A stretch of 64,000 bases of DNA from Bauldia sp963759235 (lineage in GTDB: Bacteria; Pseudomonadota; Alphaproteobacteria; Rhizobiales; Kaistiaceae), in contig CAVWYO010000003.1 of the NCBI GenBank assembly GCA_963759235.1, positions 52,585-116,584 of the forward strand. The letters are read 5' to 3'. Below, in pieces: positions 31,085-39,685 of the stretch. A program made the translations under genes and the position numbers. The first letter of the stretch is position 1. Each line of letters starts with the position of its first letter. Below the pieces are notes generated by a model that searched no databases, was not told the origin of the DNA, and saw only the letters and a list, made by a program, of their open reading frames with translations.

Positions 31085-31666
31085 TCAGAACACGCGTAGC
31101 GCTTCGCGCTCGACGCTTTCCCTGACCTCGGGTTTGAGGCTGTCGCGGCTGGACACGTGCACGGGAACGCCGAGCTGCGCTTCCAGGTCGAGCTTGATGT
31201 CGATCAGTCGGAGAATTTCGAATCGCGATGGGTCGTAGTCCAAAAGAATGTCGACATCGCTCTCCGATCCCGCCTCGTTCCGTGCGGCGGAGCCGAACAG
31301 ATAGAGGGCGGTGACGCCCTCTGCCCGGATCTCCTCTTCGCGCCCCTTGAGCTTTTCGACGACCCACTCGCGCGTCAGCATGGGACGCACCAACACGCTC
31401 AGCTCAATGGAAGGATCGAGACTGCCCAGCATCGCCATCAGGCGGTCGACGGTGAAGCGGTCGAGCCGCTTCTGGCGAATGCGGGAGTAGTCGGCCGCGG
31501 CGAAGCCGGTGTCTCTCTCGGCCGCCCTGACGGAGAGCCCGCGTTGTTCCAGGGCGGCCGCAATCCGACCGGCGAGCATCGCCTTGAGGGCCTCGGTCGC
31601 GACGCTCGGCGCTCCAAGGTCACTGACATTGCCGGCGTTGCGCGCGATTTCGAGTTGGTCGTCCAA
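31085..31666 (-). CDS. MntA-like nucleotidyltransferase antitoxin fused to an N-terminal helix-turn-helix
   Basis: A 193-residue fusion. Residues about 20-92 form an XRE/HigA-like DNA-binding domain (LAGRIAAALEQRGLSVRAAERDTGFAAADYSRI, FTVDRLMAMLGSLDPSI). Residues about 96-193 form a minimal nucleotidyltransferase with GSAARNEAGSESDVDILL (GS-X10-DxD) and a C-terminal RESVEREALRVF helix. The internal Met at codon 96 could start a separate antitoxin, but the frame is continuous. Fusion of operator-binding and NTase activity in one antitoxin would give direct autoregulation; a palindrome at 31697-31714 is the likely site. Confidence 0.87.
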   Translation of the reverse strand: MDDQLEIARNAGNVSDLGAPSVATEALKAMLAGRIAAALEQRGLSVRAAERDTGFAAADYSRIRQKRLDRFTVDRLMAMLGSLDPSIELSVLVRPMLTREWVVEKLKGREEEIRAEGVTALYLFGSAARNEAGSESDVDILLDYDPSRFEILRLIDIKLDLEAQLGVPVHVSSRDSLKPEVRESVEREALRVF

Positions 31667-31696
31667 TTCAGAGCCTCTCGCGGTAGCTATGATTGT

Positions 31697-31714
31697 GTTG
31701 TCATTTATGACGAC
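31697..31714. promoter_or_regulatory. Probable operator of the XRE-NTase/HEPN module
   Basis: GTTGTCAT-TT-ATGACGAC is an 8+2+8 inverted repeat (7 of 8 pairs) located 31 bases upstream of the fusion gene start. The surrounding DNA is AT-rich and promoter-like on the minus strand. Binding by the HTH domain is inference. Confidence 0.5.
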
Positions 31715-31831
31715 AGAGCTATCGGTGCAAGGCCGGTTAATAGTCAGCTTCCGTTCTCACACCAAATATTAAGCCTAACGGGGCATGACTACAGAACCGC
31801 ACCGCCGTTCCGGCGGTTTCTGTCGCGTCCA

Positions 31832-31861
31832 TTGACGGCCCTCGAAATCCCATGGTATCCC
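31832..31861 (+). promoter_or_regulatory. Candidate dcw promoter upstream of mraZ
   Basis: TTGACG (31832-31837) and TATCCC (31856-31861) are spaced by 18 bases and stand 166 bases before the mraZ start. The -10 region is interleaved with the CCCA repeats that look like MraZ boxes, which would make repression natural. The pair is a fit by eye. Confidence 0.4.
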
Positions 31862-31872
31862 ATGTAATCCCA
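31849..31872. promoter_or_regulatory. MraZ box: three direct repeats with 10-base spacing
   Basis: CCCA recurs at 31849, 31859 and 31869, read on the other strand as TGGGAT units repeated every 10 bases. This is the TGGG-N-N5 tandem arrangement known for the MraZ operator upstream of the dcw cluster in E. coli. The position upstream of mraZ and overlap with the candidate -10 support autorepression. Confidence 0.7.
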
Positions 31873-32026
31873 AGCGAGGGCTGGCGCGCCGTCATCGGGC
31901 CGGGACACCAAACTTCCGGCGAACGGCACGGCAAGTCTCCTTGGCGGCGGCTGACCCATAGCCGCCGGCAGCCTTCGGATGGGATCGCAGGCGGCTCGGG
32001 GCCGCACGGCGGGGCAGGCGGGGGCG

Positions 32027-32509
32027 ATGGACGAATTCGTTTCAACCTTCACCAACCGGCTCGACGCGAAGGGCCGGGTGTCGATTCCGGCCCCCTTCCG
32101 CTCGGTGCTGACGGTGGACGGCTTCGACGGCATCTATTGCTGCCCGACGCTCGACCGGCAGGCGGTCGATGCCGGAGGCAACCGCTTCCGCGACATCATC
32201 CGGGCGAGCCTCGCCAATTTCGAGCCGTTCTCCGAGGACCACGAATATCTGTCGACGACGCTGATCGGCGAGAGCGAGATCCTGAAATACGACCGGGAGG
32301 GGCGCGTCGTCCTCACCGAGACGATCAGAGAGCACGCCGGGATCGCCGACCGGGTCACCTTCGTCGGCCAGGGTTACAAGTTTCAGATCTGGGAGCCACA
32401 GCGTTTCGTCGCCTACCGGGAAGAGGCCAAGAACCGGTTGCGCGATCTGAGACGGATGCTCGGCTCCGGCCACCGCGCGACGGGCGTTCATCCGGAGGCA
32501 GGGAAATGA
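32027..32509 (+). CDS. mraZ: Transcriptional regulator MraZ
   Basis: A 160-residue protein with two AbrB-like SpoVT repeats: STFTNRLDAKGRVSIPAPFRSVL and then LKYDREGRVVLTETIREHAGIADRVTFVGQGYKFQIWEPQRF. The paired DxKGR/DREGR motifs bind the TGGG repeats. It is the first gene of the dcw cluster, and its TGA overlaps the rsmH ATG by three bases. Its operator is probably the three repeats at 31849-31872. Confidence 0.95.
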   Translation: MDEFVSTFTNRLDAKGRVSIPAPFRSVLTVDGFDGIYCCPTLDRQAVDAGGNRFRDIIRASLANFEPFSEDHEYLSTTLIGESEILKYDREGRVVLTETIREHAGIADRVTFVGQGYKFQIWEPQRFVAYREEAKNRLRDLRRMLGSGHRATGVHPEAGK

Positions 32510-33544
32510 CGGCGGGCCGCGGCACCAGCATTGACGGTGTCGTTGGCGGACCGGCTCGCCACATCGCCGTGCTGATCGATGAGGTGATGGCGTATCTGGC
32601 GCCCGGCGCCGGTGGCATTTTCATCGACGGCACCTTCGGCGCCGGCGGCTATACAAAGCGCATCCTCGACACCGGCGCCTCGGTGCTTGCCATCGATCGC
32701 GACCGGCAGGCGATCGCCGTGGGCCGGCCGCTCGAGGCGGCGGCCGGCGGCCGGCTGACCCTCGTCGAAGGCCGCTTCTCCGATCTCGACCGGCTGGCGG
32801 CCGAGCATGGTCACGAGACGGTGGACGGGGTGGTGCTCGACATCGGCGTCTCGTCGATGCAACTCGACGAGGCGTCCCGCGGCTTCTCCTTCCGCCTCGG
32901 CGGGCCGCTCGACATGCGCATGGGCGCCGAGGGGCCGACGGCCGGCGACGTGGTCAACCGGATGGAGCCGCGGCGACCTCGCCCGGGTGATCGCGGTGCT
33001 CGGCGAGGAACGGAAAGCGCGGGCGGTGGCGGCCGCCATCGCCAGGGCGCGGTCGGAGCGGGCGATCGCCGGGACGGTCGAGCTTGCCGACATCGTTGCC
33101 GGCGCGGTCGGCCGGCGCGGGGCCGGTGAAATCCATCCGGCGACGCGAACCTTTCAGGCGCTCCGCATCTTCGTCAATCGCGAGCTCGACGAGCTGGCCG
33201 AGGCGCTGGCGGCGTCCGAGCGGGTGCTCGCCGCGGGCGGCCGCCTGGTGGTCGTCGCCTTCCATTCGCTGGAGGACCGCATCGTCAAGCGCTTCATGAC
33301 CGAGCGATCGGCGCGGGCGCCGGGCGGATCGCGCCATCTGCCGGAAGCGGCGCGACGGGAGCCGACCTTCGAATTGCTGACGCGGGGCGCGGTGGTTCCG
33401 GGCGCGGCGGAAGTCGACGCCAATCCGCGGGCGCGTTCGGCGCGGCTCCGCGCGGCGCGACGGACGGCGGCACCGCCGCGCGGTTTCGACAAGCGGGCGA
33501 TCGGGGTTCCGGAGCTGCCGGCGTTTCCAACGGGGAGGGCGTAA
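32506..33544 (+). CDS. rsmH: 16S rRNA (cytosine(1402)-N4)-methyltransferase, frameshifted in this sequence
   Basis: Methylates C1402 of 16S rRNA. The N-terminal part (from ATG 32506) has HIAVLIDEVMAYLAPGAGG, DGTFGAGGYTKRIL, DGVVLDIGVSSMQLDEASRG and GPLDMRMG, then reads VVNRMEP and changes frame. From about 32972 the next frame continues GDLARVIAVLGEERKARAVA, HPATRTFQALRIFVNRELDEL and RLVVVAFHSLEDRIVKRFM. Deleting the extra C at 32971 gives the family-like joint NRMEPGDLARV. The stop shares bases with the ftsL ATG (TAATG). A single-base assembly error is more likely than true loss. Confidence 0.9.
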
Positions 33545-33891
33545 TGGGTCGAATCCTCAATGTTCTGCTACTCGGCGGGATGATCGCCGGGGCGGTGGCC
33601 ACCTACGACCTCAAGCACCACGGCGAGGAAGTCGCCGATCGCGTTGCGCGTCTCGACGCCAATATCGGCAAGGAACGCGAGGCGATCGCGCTGTTGAACA
33701 CGGAATGGAGCGTGCTCACCCAGCCGAGCCGCCTGCAAGACCTGGTCGCCAAGTACCAGGACCATTTCAAGCTCGAGCCGTTCGCGGTGTCGCAGGTGGC
33801 GACGCTCGACGAAATCCCCATGCGGCCGGTCGAGCCGCCGAAGCGGGAGACCGCGATGGCGTCGACCCCGCCGAACGCGGCGACGCGGTAG
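33544..33891 (+). CDS. ftsL: Cell division protein FtsL-like
   Basis: A 115-residue bitopic protein: a short N-terminal membrane helix (RILNVLLLGGMIAGAVATYDL), then a coiled coil (EEVADRVARLDANIGKEREAIALLNTEWSVL) with the conserved LNTEWSxLxxPxRLxxLa block seen in alphaproteobacterial FtsL. It partners with FtsQ/FtsB in the divisome. The start overlaps the rsmH stop, and ftsI begins 13 bases later. Confidence 0.88.
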   Translation: MGRILNVLLLGGMIAGAVATYDLKHHGEEVADRVARLDANIGKEREAIALLNTEWSVLTQPSRLQDLVAKYQDHFKLEPFAVSQVATLDEIPMRPVEPPKRETAMASTPPNAATR

Positions 33892-33904
33892 GAGCGACCG
33901 GCAG

Positions 33905-35641
33905 ATGCGTCATATCAAATTCGCCAGGGTGCCGTCGGAGGTGGTGAGCGGGAGCAGCACCGACAGCCTTCTTCGTGATCGGTGGCAGCCGGCGCTTCGC
34001 TCGCGCCGCGACCCCATGCGCCTCCGCATCCAGTTCGCCATGGGGGTCTTCTCGCTCGCTTTCCTGGTGATCATCGGCCGCCTGGTCAGCTTCGGACTGA
34101 TGGATCCGGTCGGCGGCACGAGCAATATCAATCCCAACGCGGCGATTGCCACCAGCCGGCCCGACCTGGTCGATCGCAACGGCGAAATCCTCGCCGCCGA
34201 CATCAAGACGGCTTCGGTCTTTGGCGAGCCGCGCAACATCATCGATCCGGACGAGGCGACCGAGCTGATTACCGGGGTCTTGCCCGACCTCGACGCGGCA
34301 GCACTGCGCAAGCGGCTCTCCGGCGACGCCGGCTTCGCCTGGATCAAGCGCGAGATCACGCCGAAGCAGCGCGCCGAAATCCATGCCCTCGGTATCCCGG
34401 GGGTCGACTTCCTCACCGAGAACCGGCGCTTCTATCCGGCCGGCCGCACCGCCTCGCATATCCTCGGCCTGGTCAATATCGACAATCAGGGCATCGCCGG
34501 CATCGAGAAATATGTCGACGACCACTGGCTCGCCGATCTCCACGCGGCGGGCTTCGCCCGCGGCGAGCAGCTCGATCCGGTCAAGCTGTCGATCGACATC
34601 AACGTGCAGCACATCGTCCATGACGAACTCGCCCAGGCGATGGATCGCTATCACGCGATCGGCGCCGCCGGCATCGTGCTCAACGCTCACACCGGCGAGG
34701 TGCTGGCGATGGCCTCGCTGCCCGACTACGACCCCAACGACCCGGTCGATGCGCAGAAGCCGGACCGGCTCAACCGGGTCACCGCCGGCGTCTACGAGCT
34801 CGGCTCGATCTTCAAGAGCTTCACCCTCGCCATGGCGCTGGATTCCGGCACAGTGACGATGAAAGACACGGTTGACGCGACGAACCCCATCCATTTCGGC
34901 CACTTCACCATCAGCGATTTCCACGGTAAGCACCGGGTGCTCACCATCCCCGAGGTGTTCATCTATTCGTCCAACATCGGTGCGGCGCGCATCGCGCTGA
35001 AGGCCGGCAGCGACGTGCAGCAGGCCTACTTCCGGCGCTTCGGCTTCTTCGACAAGCCGCAAACCGACCTTCCCGAGGTGGGGGCGCCGATCATCCCGCA
35101 GAAATGGTCGGACCTCACCACGATGACCGCCGCCTTCGGCCATGGCCTGGCGGTCTCGCCGCTGCAGGTTGCCATCGCCGACGCCGCGCTGGTCAACGGC
35201 GGCAAGCTGATCCCGGCGACCTTCCTGCCGCGCACCCAAGAAGAGGCCGACAAGCTCGCCGTCCAGGTGGTGAAGCCCGAGACCAGCAACGAGCTTCGCG
35301 CCCTCTTCTCGCTCAACGTCGAAAAGGGTTCCGGCAGGCGTGCGGCGGTTCCCGGCTATAACGTCGGCGGCAAGACCGGCACCGCCGAGAAGGTGGAGAA
35401 CGGCAAATATTCGTCGAACAAACGGCTGAACTCCTTCCTGGCCGCCTTTCCCATGGACGATCCACAATATGTCGTCCTCGTCGTGCTTGACGAACCGAAG
35501 CCGGAGAAAGAAGGTGCCGGCGCCACCGCGGCCATGAACGCGGCGCCCGCCGTCGCAGCCATCATCCGACGTTCGGCGGCGCTGCTTGGGGTCAAGCCGC
35601 GGACCATCGATCAGAACGGCGTCGTTCTGGTGTCGAACTGA
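33905..35641 (+). CDS. ftsI: Peptidoglycan D,D-transpeptidase FtsI (PBP3)
   Basis: A 578-residue class B penicillin-binding protein. One N-terminal membrane helix (FAMGVFSLAFLVIIGRLVSFG) is followed by the PBP dimerisation domain (RPDLVDRNGEILAADIKTAS, RRFYPAGRTASHILG) and the transpeptidase domain. The active-site motifs are SIFKSF (SxxK), YSSNIG (SxN) and GGKTGTAEK (KTG). It cross-links septal peptidoglycan. Length is normal, and it fits its dcw position before murE. Confidence 0.95.
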   Translation: MRHIKFARVPSEVVSGSSTDSLLRDRWQPALRSRRDPMRLRIQFAMGVFSLAFLVIIGRLVSFGLMDPVGGTSNINPNAAIATSRPDLVDRNGEILAADIKTASVFGEPRNIIDPDEATELITGVLPDLDAAALRKRLSGDAGFAWIKREITPKQRAEIHALGIPGVDFLTENRRFYPAGRTASHILGLVNIDNQGIAGIEKYVDDHWLADLHAAGFARGEQLDPVKLSIDINVQHIVHDELAQAMDRYHAIGAAGIVLNAHTGEVLAMASLPDYDPNDPVDAQKPDRLNRVTAGVYELGSIFKSFTLAMALDSGTVTMKDTVDATNPIHFGHFTISDFHGKHRVLTIPEVFIYSSNIGAARIALKAGSDVQQAYFRRFGFFDKPQTDLPEVGAPIIPQKWSDLTTMTAAFGHGLAVSPLQVAIADAALVNGGKLIPATFLPRTQEEADKLAVQVVKPETSNELRALFSLNVEKGSGRRAAVPGYNVGGKTGTAEKVENGKYSSNKRLNSFLAAFPMDDPQYVVLVVLDEPKPEKEGAGATAAMNAAPAVAAIIRRSAALLGVKPRTIDQNGVVLVSN

Positions 35642-35684
35642 CGGAGCCGTCCGTGAAATCGCACAACCGAAGTCAGCGGGGGAT

Positions 35685-37145
35685 ATGCTTCTCCGGGATC
35701 TTGTCGCCCTTGACATGACGCTCGCCCCGGAAGCCGGTGCGATCGATATCAAAGGGATTTCGGCCGACAGCCGTGCCGTCGGGCGCGGCTTTCTGTTTGC
35801 CGCGCTGCCGGGCACCACGACCGACGGCGCCCGCTATGTCGACCAGGCGATCGAAGCCGGCGCGGTGGCGATCCTCGCCGGGAAGGGGGTCGACATCGCG
35901 TCGGGGCCGGACGTTCCGGTGGTGCGGGCCGACGATCCGCGGCGCGCGCTGGCGCTGATCGCGGCGCGCTTCCATCCCCGTCAGCCGGAGAAGCTGGTCG
36001 CGGTGACCGGTACCAGCGGCAAGACGTCGGTGGTTGCCTTCGCCCGCGAGATCTTCGCCGCGGCGGGCCATGAGGCGGCAAGTCTAGGCACGGTCGGCAT
36101 CGTCAGCCGCCGATGGAGCGCCTACGGCCGGCTCACCACGCCCGACCCGATCGCGCTGCATGGAGCGCTCGACCGGCTGGCGGGCGAGGGTGTCACCCAC
36201 GCGGCGCTCGAAGCGTCGAGTCACGGCCTCGACCAGCGCCGCCTCGACGGGATCAGGATCGTCGCGGCGGCCTTCACCAATCTCGGTCGCGATCACATGG
36301 ACTACCATTTGACGGTCGCCGACTACCTTGCCGCCAAGCTCCGCCTGTTCAGCGTGATCCTGCCGCCCGAGGGTACCGCGGTCGTCGATATGGACGGCGC
36401 GTATGCGGAGGAGGCGCTCAATGCCGGCCGGCGCCGCGGCGCCGACGTGATCCGGGTCGGCCGCAACGGCAACGAGATCAGGATCACCGGCATCGAGGCG
36501 GCGGGCTTCCGCCAGCGGCTCCGCTTCGAGGGCTTCGGCAAGCCCTACGACGTGCTGTTGCCGCTCGCCGGCGCCTTCCAGGCATCGAATGCGCTGGTCG
36601 CGGCCGGCCTCGCCATCGGGGCCGGCGTCGATCCTCAGACGGCCTTTGCCGGGCTGGCGCGGCTGGAGGGCGCACCCGGCCGGCTGGAGCTCGTCGGGCG
36701 CAAGGCGAACGGCGCGCTGGTCTTCGTCGACTACGCCCACAAGCCCGACGCCATCGCCACCATGCTCGCCGCGCTCCGCCCGATGACGGCCGGCCGGCTG
36801 GTGATCGTCTTCGGCGCCGGCGGCGACCGCGATCCGGGCAAGCGCAAGCTGATGGGCGAAGCCGCAACGGCCAACGCCGACGTGGTGTTCGTCACCGACG
36901 ACAATCCGCGCAGCGAGGACCCGGCGGCGATCCGCGCCGCCATCCTCGTAGGCGCACCGGCGGCGATCGAGGTCGGCGACCGGCGCGAGGCGATCCGCCG
37001 GGCGATGGCGATGCTCGGCCCCGGCGACGTTCTCTGCGTCGCCGGCAAGGGCCACGAGACCGGCCAGATCGTCGGGCAGGAAGAACTGCCGTTCTCCGAT
37101 CATCAGGTGATCCGTTCGGTGCTTGCCGCCGAGGAAGCCGCATGA
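35685..37145 (+). CDS. murE: UDP-MurNAc-tripeptide synthetase (meso-DAP-adding)
   Basis: A 486-residue Mur ligase. N-terminal DSRAVGRGFLFAALPG binds UDP-MurNAc, the P-loop is VTGTSGKTSVV, and further hallmarks are EASSHGLDQRRLDG, DYAHKPDAIATML and the meso-diaminopimelate signature DNPRSEDP. It ends with CVAGKGHETGQ. It adds meso-DAP to UDP-MurNAc-L-Ala-D-Glu. The start at 35685 has a GCGGGGGA ribosome site; the upstream extension overlaps the end of ftsI. The end overlaps murF (ATGA). Confidence 0.96.
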   Translation: MLLRDLVALDMTLAPEAGAIDIKGISADSRAVGRGFLFAALPGTTTDGARYVDQAIEAGAVAILAGKGVDIASGPDVPVVRADDPRRALALIAARFHPRQPEKLVAVTGTSGKTSVVAFAREIFAAAGHEAASLGTVGIVSRRWSAYGRLTTPDPIALHGALDRLAGEGVTHAALEASSHGLDQRRLDGIRIVAAAFTNLGRDHMDYHLTVADYLAAKLRLFSVILPPEGTAVVDMDGAYAEEALNAGRRRGADVIRVGRNGNEIRITGIEAAGFRQRLRFEGFGKPYDVLLPLAGAFQASNALVAAGLAIGAGVDPQTAFAGLARLEGAPGRLELVGRKANGALVFVDYAHKPDAIATMLAALRPMTAGRLVIVFGAGGDRDPGKRKLMGEAATANADVVFVTDDNPRSEDPAAIRAAILVGAPAAIEVGDRREAIRRAMAMLGPGDVLCVAGKGHETGQIVGQEELPFSDHQVIRSVLAAEEAA

Positions 37146-38593
37146 ACGAACCGCTGTGGACCTTCGACGAGCTTGTCGCGGCGGTCCACGGACGGCCGTT
37201 CGGCCCGGTTCCCGACGCCATCTCCGGCGTGTCGATCGACAGCCGCACCGTCGCGCCGGGCGAGGCGTTCTTCGCCATTCGCGGCGACAATTTCGACGGC
37301 CACGATTTCGTCTCCATGGCGCTGGCGAGCGGCGCGGCGACCGCGGTGGTGTCGCAGAACCGGCTCGCCGGGCTCGGCCACATCACCGGATCGCTGGTCG
37401 TCGTCGAGGATGTCCTCGCCGCGATGGCCCTGCTCGGCATCGCCGCGCGCCGGCGGAGCGAGGCGCGGATCGCCGCGATCACCGGCAGCGTCGGCAAGAC
37501 CGGCACCAAGGAGATGCTGGCGCGGGCGCTCTCACCCGACGGCGTCGTCCACGCCTCGCCGGCCTCCTTCAACAATCATTGGGGCGTGCCGCTGTCGTTG
37601 TCGCGCATGCCGCCGGCGGCGCGCTTCGGCATCTTCGAGATCGGCATGAATCACGCCGGGGAGATCGCGCCGCTGGTTGCCATGGTGCGTCCGCACGTGG
37701 CGATCGTCACGGCGATCGAGCCGGTCCATCTCGAATATTTCGACGGCGTCGAGGCGATCGCCCGCGCCAAGGCGGAGATCTTCCTCGGCGTCGAACCGGG
37801 CGGCGCGGCGATCATCAATCGCGACAATCCTCATTTCGCGCTGCTCGCGGCGCTCGCCTTCGAGGCGGGAGTCGACCGCATCGTCGGCTTCGGCGAGCAC
37901 CCGGACGCCGAGGCGCGCCTCGAGGCGATGGACATGCAGCCCGAGCATTCCAGCGTGCTGGCGACCGTTCTCGGCAACGAGCTGGCCTATGAGCTTGGTG
38001 CGCCGGGCCGCCATATGATCCAGAACAGCCTGGCGGTGCTCGCCGCCGTTTCGCTGATGGGCGGCGACCTCGACAAGGCGACGGCGGCGCTCGGCCGGAT
38101 GAGCGCGCCGAGCGGACGGGGGGCGCGGGTCTGGCTCGACATCGATGGTGGGCGGGCGACCTTGATCGACGAGAGCTACAACGCCAATCCGGCGTCGATG
38201 CGCGCCGCGATCGCGCTGCTCGGGCAGGCGCGGCCCGCCGGGCCGGGCCGACGCATCGCCGTGCTCGGCGAGATGCGCGAACTGGGCGAGGCGGCGTCGG
38301 CGATGCACGCGGCGCTGGCCGAGCCGCTGGCCGAGGCGGCGGTCGACGCGGTGTTCCTCGCCGGCCCGATGATGGAAGCGCTGTGGCAGGTGCTGCCGGA
38401 ATCGCAGCGCGGCGCCTACGCGGAGACCGCGGCGGAACTCGAGCCGATCGTTGCCGAGGGGATCGCCGCCGGCGACGTGGTCATGGTCAAGGGATCGAAT
38501 GCCAGCCGCATGGGGCCGCTTGTCGCGGCGCTCAAGGCGCGCTTCGCGGCAGCACCGGCGGAAGCCGGCGACGGGGGACGGGAAATCGCCTGA
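37142..38593 (+). CDS. murF: UDP-MurNAc-pentapeptide synthetase
   Basis: A 483-residue Mur ligase that adds D-Ala-D-Ala. Motifs: SIDSRTVAPGEAFFAIRG, P-loop ITGSVGKTGTKEML, the lysine-containing FNNHWGVPLSLSRMP, EIGMNHAGEI, DESYNANPASMRAAI and VKGSNASRMG near the end. Start ATG overlaps the murE stop and the stop overlaps mraY (TGATG), so the three are translationally coupled. Confidence 0.96.
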   Translation: MNEPLWTFDELVAAVHGRPFGPVPDAISGVSIDSRTVAPGEAFFAIRGDNFDGHDFVSMALASGAATAVVSQNRLAGLGHITGSLVVVEDVLAAMALLGIAARRRSEARIAAITGSVGKTGTKEMLARALSPDGVVHASPASFNNHWGVPLSLSRMPPAARFGIFEIGMNHAGEIAPLVAMVRPHVAIVTAIEPVHLEYFDGVEAIARAKAEIFLGVEPGGAAIINRDNPHFALLAALAFEAGVDRIVGFGEHPDAEARLEAMDMQPEHSSVLATVLGNELAYELGAPGRHMIQNSLAVLAAVSLMGGDLDKATAALGRMSAPSGRGARVWLDIDGGRATLIDESYNANPASMRAAIALLGQARPAGPGRRIAVLGEMRELGEAASAMHAALAEPLAEAAVDAVFLAGPMMEALWQVLPESQRGAYAETAAELEPIVAEGIAAGDVVMVKGSNASRMGPLVAALKARFAAAPAEAGDGGREIA

Positions 38594-39678
38594 TGTTCTA
38601 TTGGTTGAGCCAGCTGGGCGATCAGATTTCCGTCCTCAACGTCTTTCGCTACATCACCTTCCGGACGGGCGGGGCGACGGTCACCGCGCTCCTCTTCTCC
38701 TTCATGCTCGGGCCGTCGATCATCTCGGTCTTACGCGTGCGGCAGGGCAGGGGCCAGCCGATCCGCACCGACGGGCCGCAAAACCACCTCGTCACCAAGA
38801 TCGGCACGCCGACCATGGGCGGGCTGATGATCCTGTCCGGCCTCCTGGTCTCGACGCTGCTGTGGGCCGACCTTTCCAGCGGATATGTCTGGGTCGTCCT
38901 TTTCGTCACCCTCGGCTTCGGCCTGATCGGCCTTTACGACGACTATCTCAAGGTCACCAGGCAGACCAACAAGGGCTTCTCCGGCCGGGCCCGGCTGGTC
39001 ATCGAATTCGTCGTCGCTCTGGTCGCCTGCTACCTCGTCACCACGGTCGGCGAGGCGCCGTTGTCGACGTCGCTCGCCTTTCCTTTCTTCAAGGACGTCA
39101 TCCTTAATCTCGGCTGGTTCTTCATCCCCTTCGCCGCCTTCGTCGTCGTCGGCTCGGGTAACGCGGTCAACCTGACCGACGGTCTCGACGGCCTCGCCAT
39201 CGTCCCGGTGATGATCGCGGCGGCGAGCTTCGGCATCATCTCGTACCTCGCCGGCAACGCGGTGTTCGCCGACTACCTGCAGATCCACTTCACGCAAGGC
39301 ACCGGCGAGCTTGCCGTGATCTGCGGCGCGGTGATCGGGGCCGGGCTCGGTTTCCTGTGGTTCAACGCGCCGCCGGCCGCCATCTTCATGGGCGATACCG
39401 GCTCGCTGGCGCTCGGCGGCCTGCTCGCCGCGGTCGCCGTCTCCACCAAGCATGAAATCGTGCTTGCCATCGTCGGCGGCCTGTTCGTCCTCGAGGCGGT
39501 GTCGGTGATCATCCAGGTCGCCTCGTTCAAGCTGACCGGCCGGCGCGTGTTCAGGATGGCGCCGATCCACCATCATTTCGAGCAGCTCGGCTGGACCGAG
39601 CCGCAGATCGTCATCCGTTTCTGGATCATCGCCGTCATGCTGGCGCTGATCGGCCTTTCGACGCTGAAGATCAGGTAG
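38593..39678 (+). CDS. mraY: Phospho-MurNAc-pentapeptide translocase
   Basis: A 361-residue polytopic enzyme with ten membrane helices that makes lipid I from UDP-MurNAc-pentapeptide and undecaprenyl phosphate. Hallmarks: PTMGGLMIL, LIGLYDDYLKV (catalytic Asp pair), NAVNLTDGLDGLA, FMGDTGSLALGG and the histidine triplet PIHHHFEQLGW. Normal length, fully coupled at both ends or nearly so (TGATG with murF; seven-base gap to murD). Confidence 0.97.
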   Translation: MFYWLSQLGDQISVLNVFRYITFRTGGATVTALLFSFMLGPSIISVLRVRQGRGQPIRTDGPQNHLVTKIGTPTMGGLMILSGLLVSTLLWADLSSGYVWVVLFVTLGFGLIGLYDDYLKVTRQTNKGFSGRARLVIEFVVALVACYLVTTVGEAPLSTSLAFPFFKDVILNLGWFFIPFAAFVVVGSGNAVNLTDGLDGLAIVPVMIAAASFGIISYLAGNAVFADYLQIHFTQGTGELAVICGAVIGAGLGFLWFNAPPAAIFMGDTGSLALGGLLAAVAVSTKHEIVLAIVGGLFVLEAVSVIIQVASFKLTGRRVFRMAPIHHHFEQLGWTEPQIVIRFWIIAVMLALIGLSTLKIR

Positions 39679-39685
39679 GGAAGCG

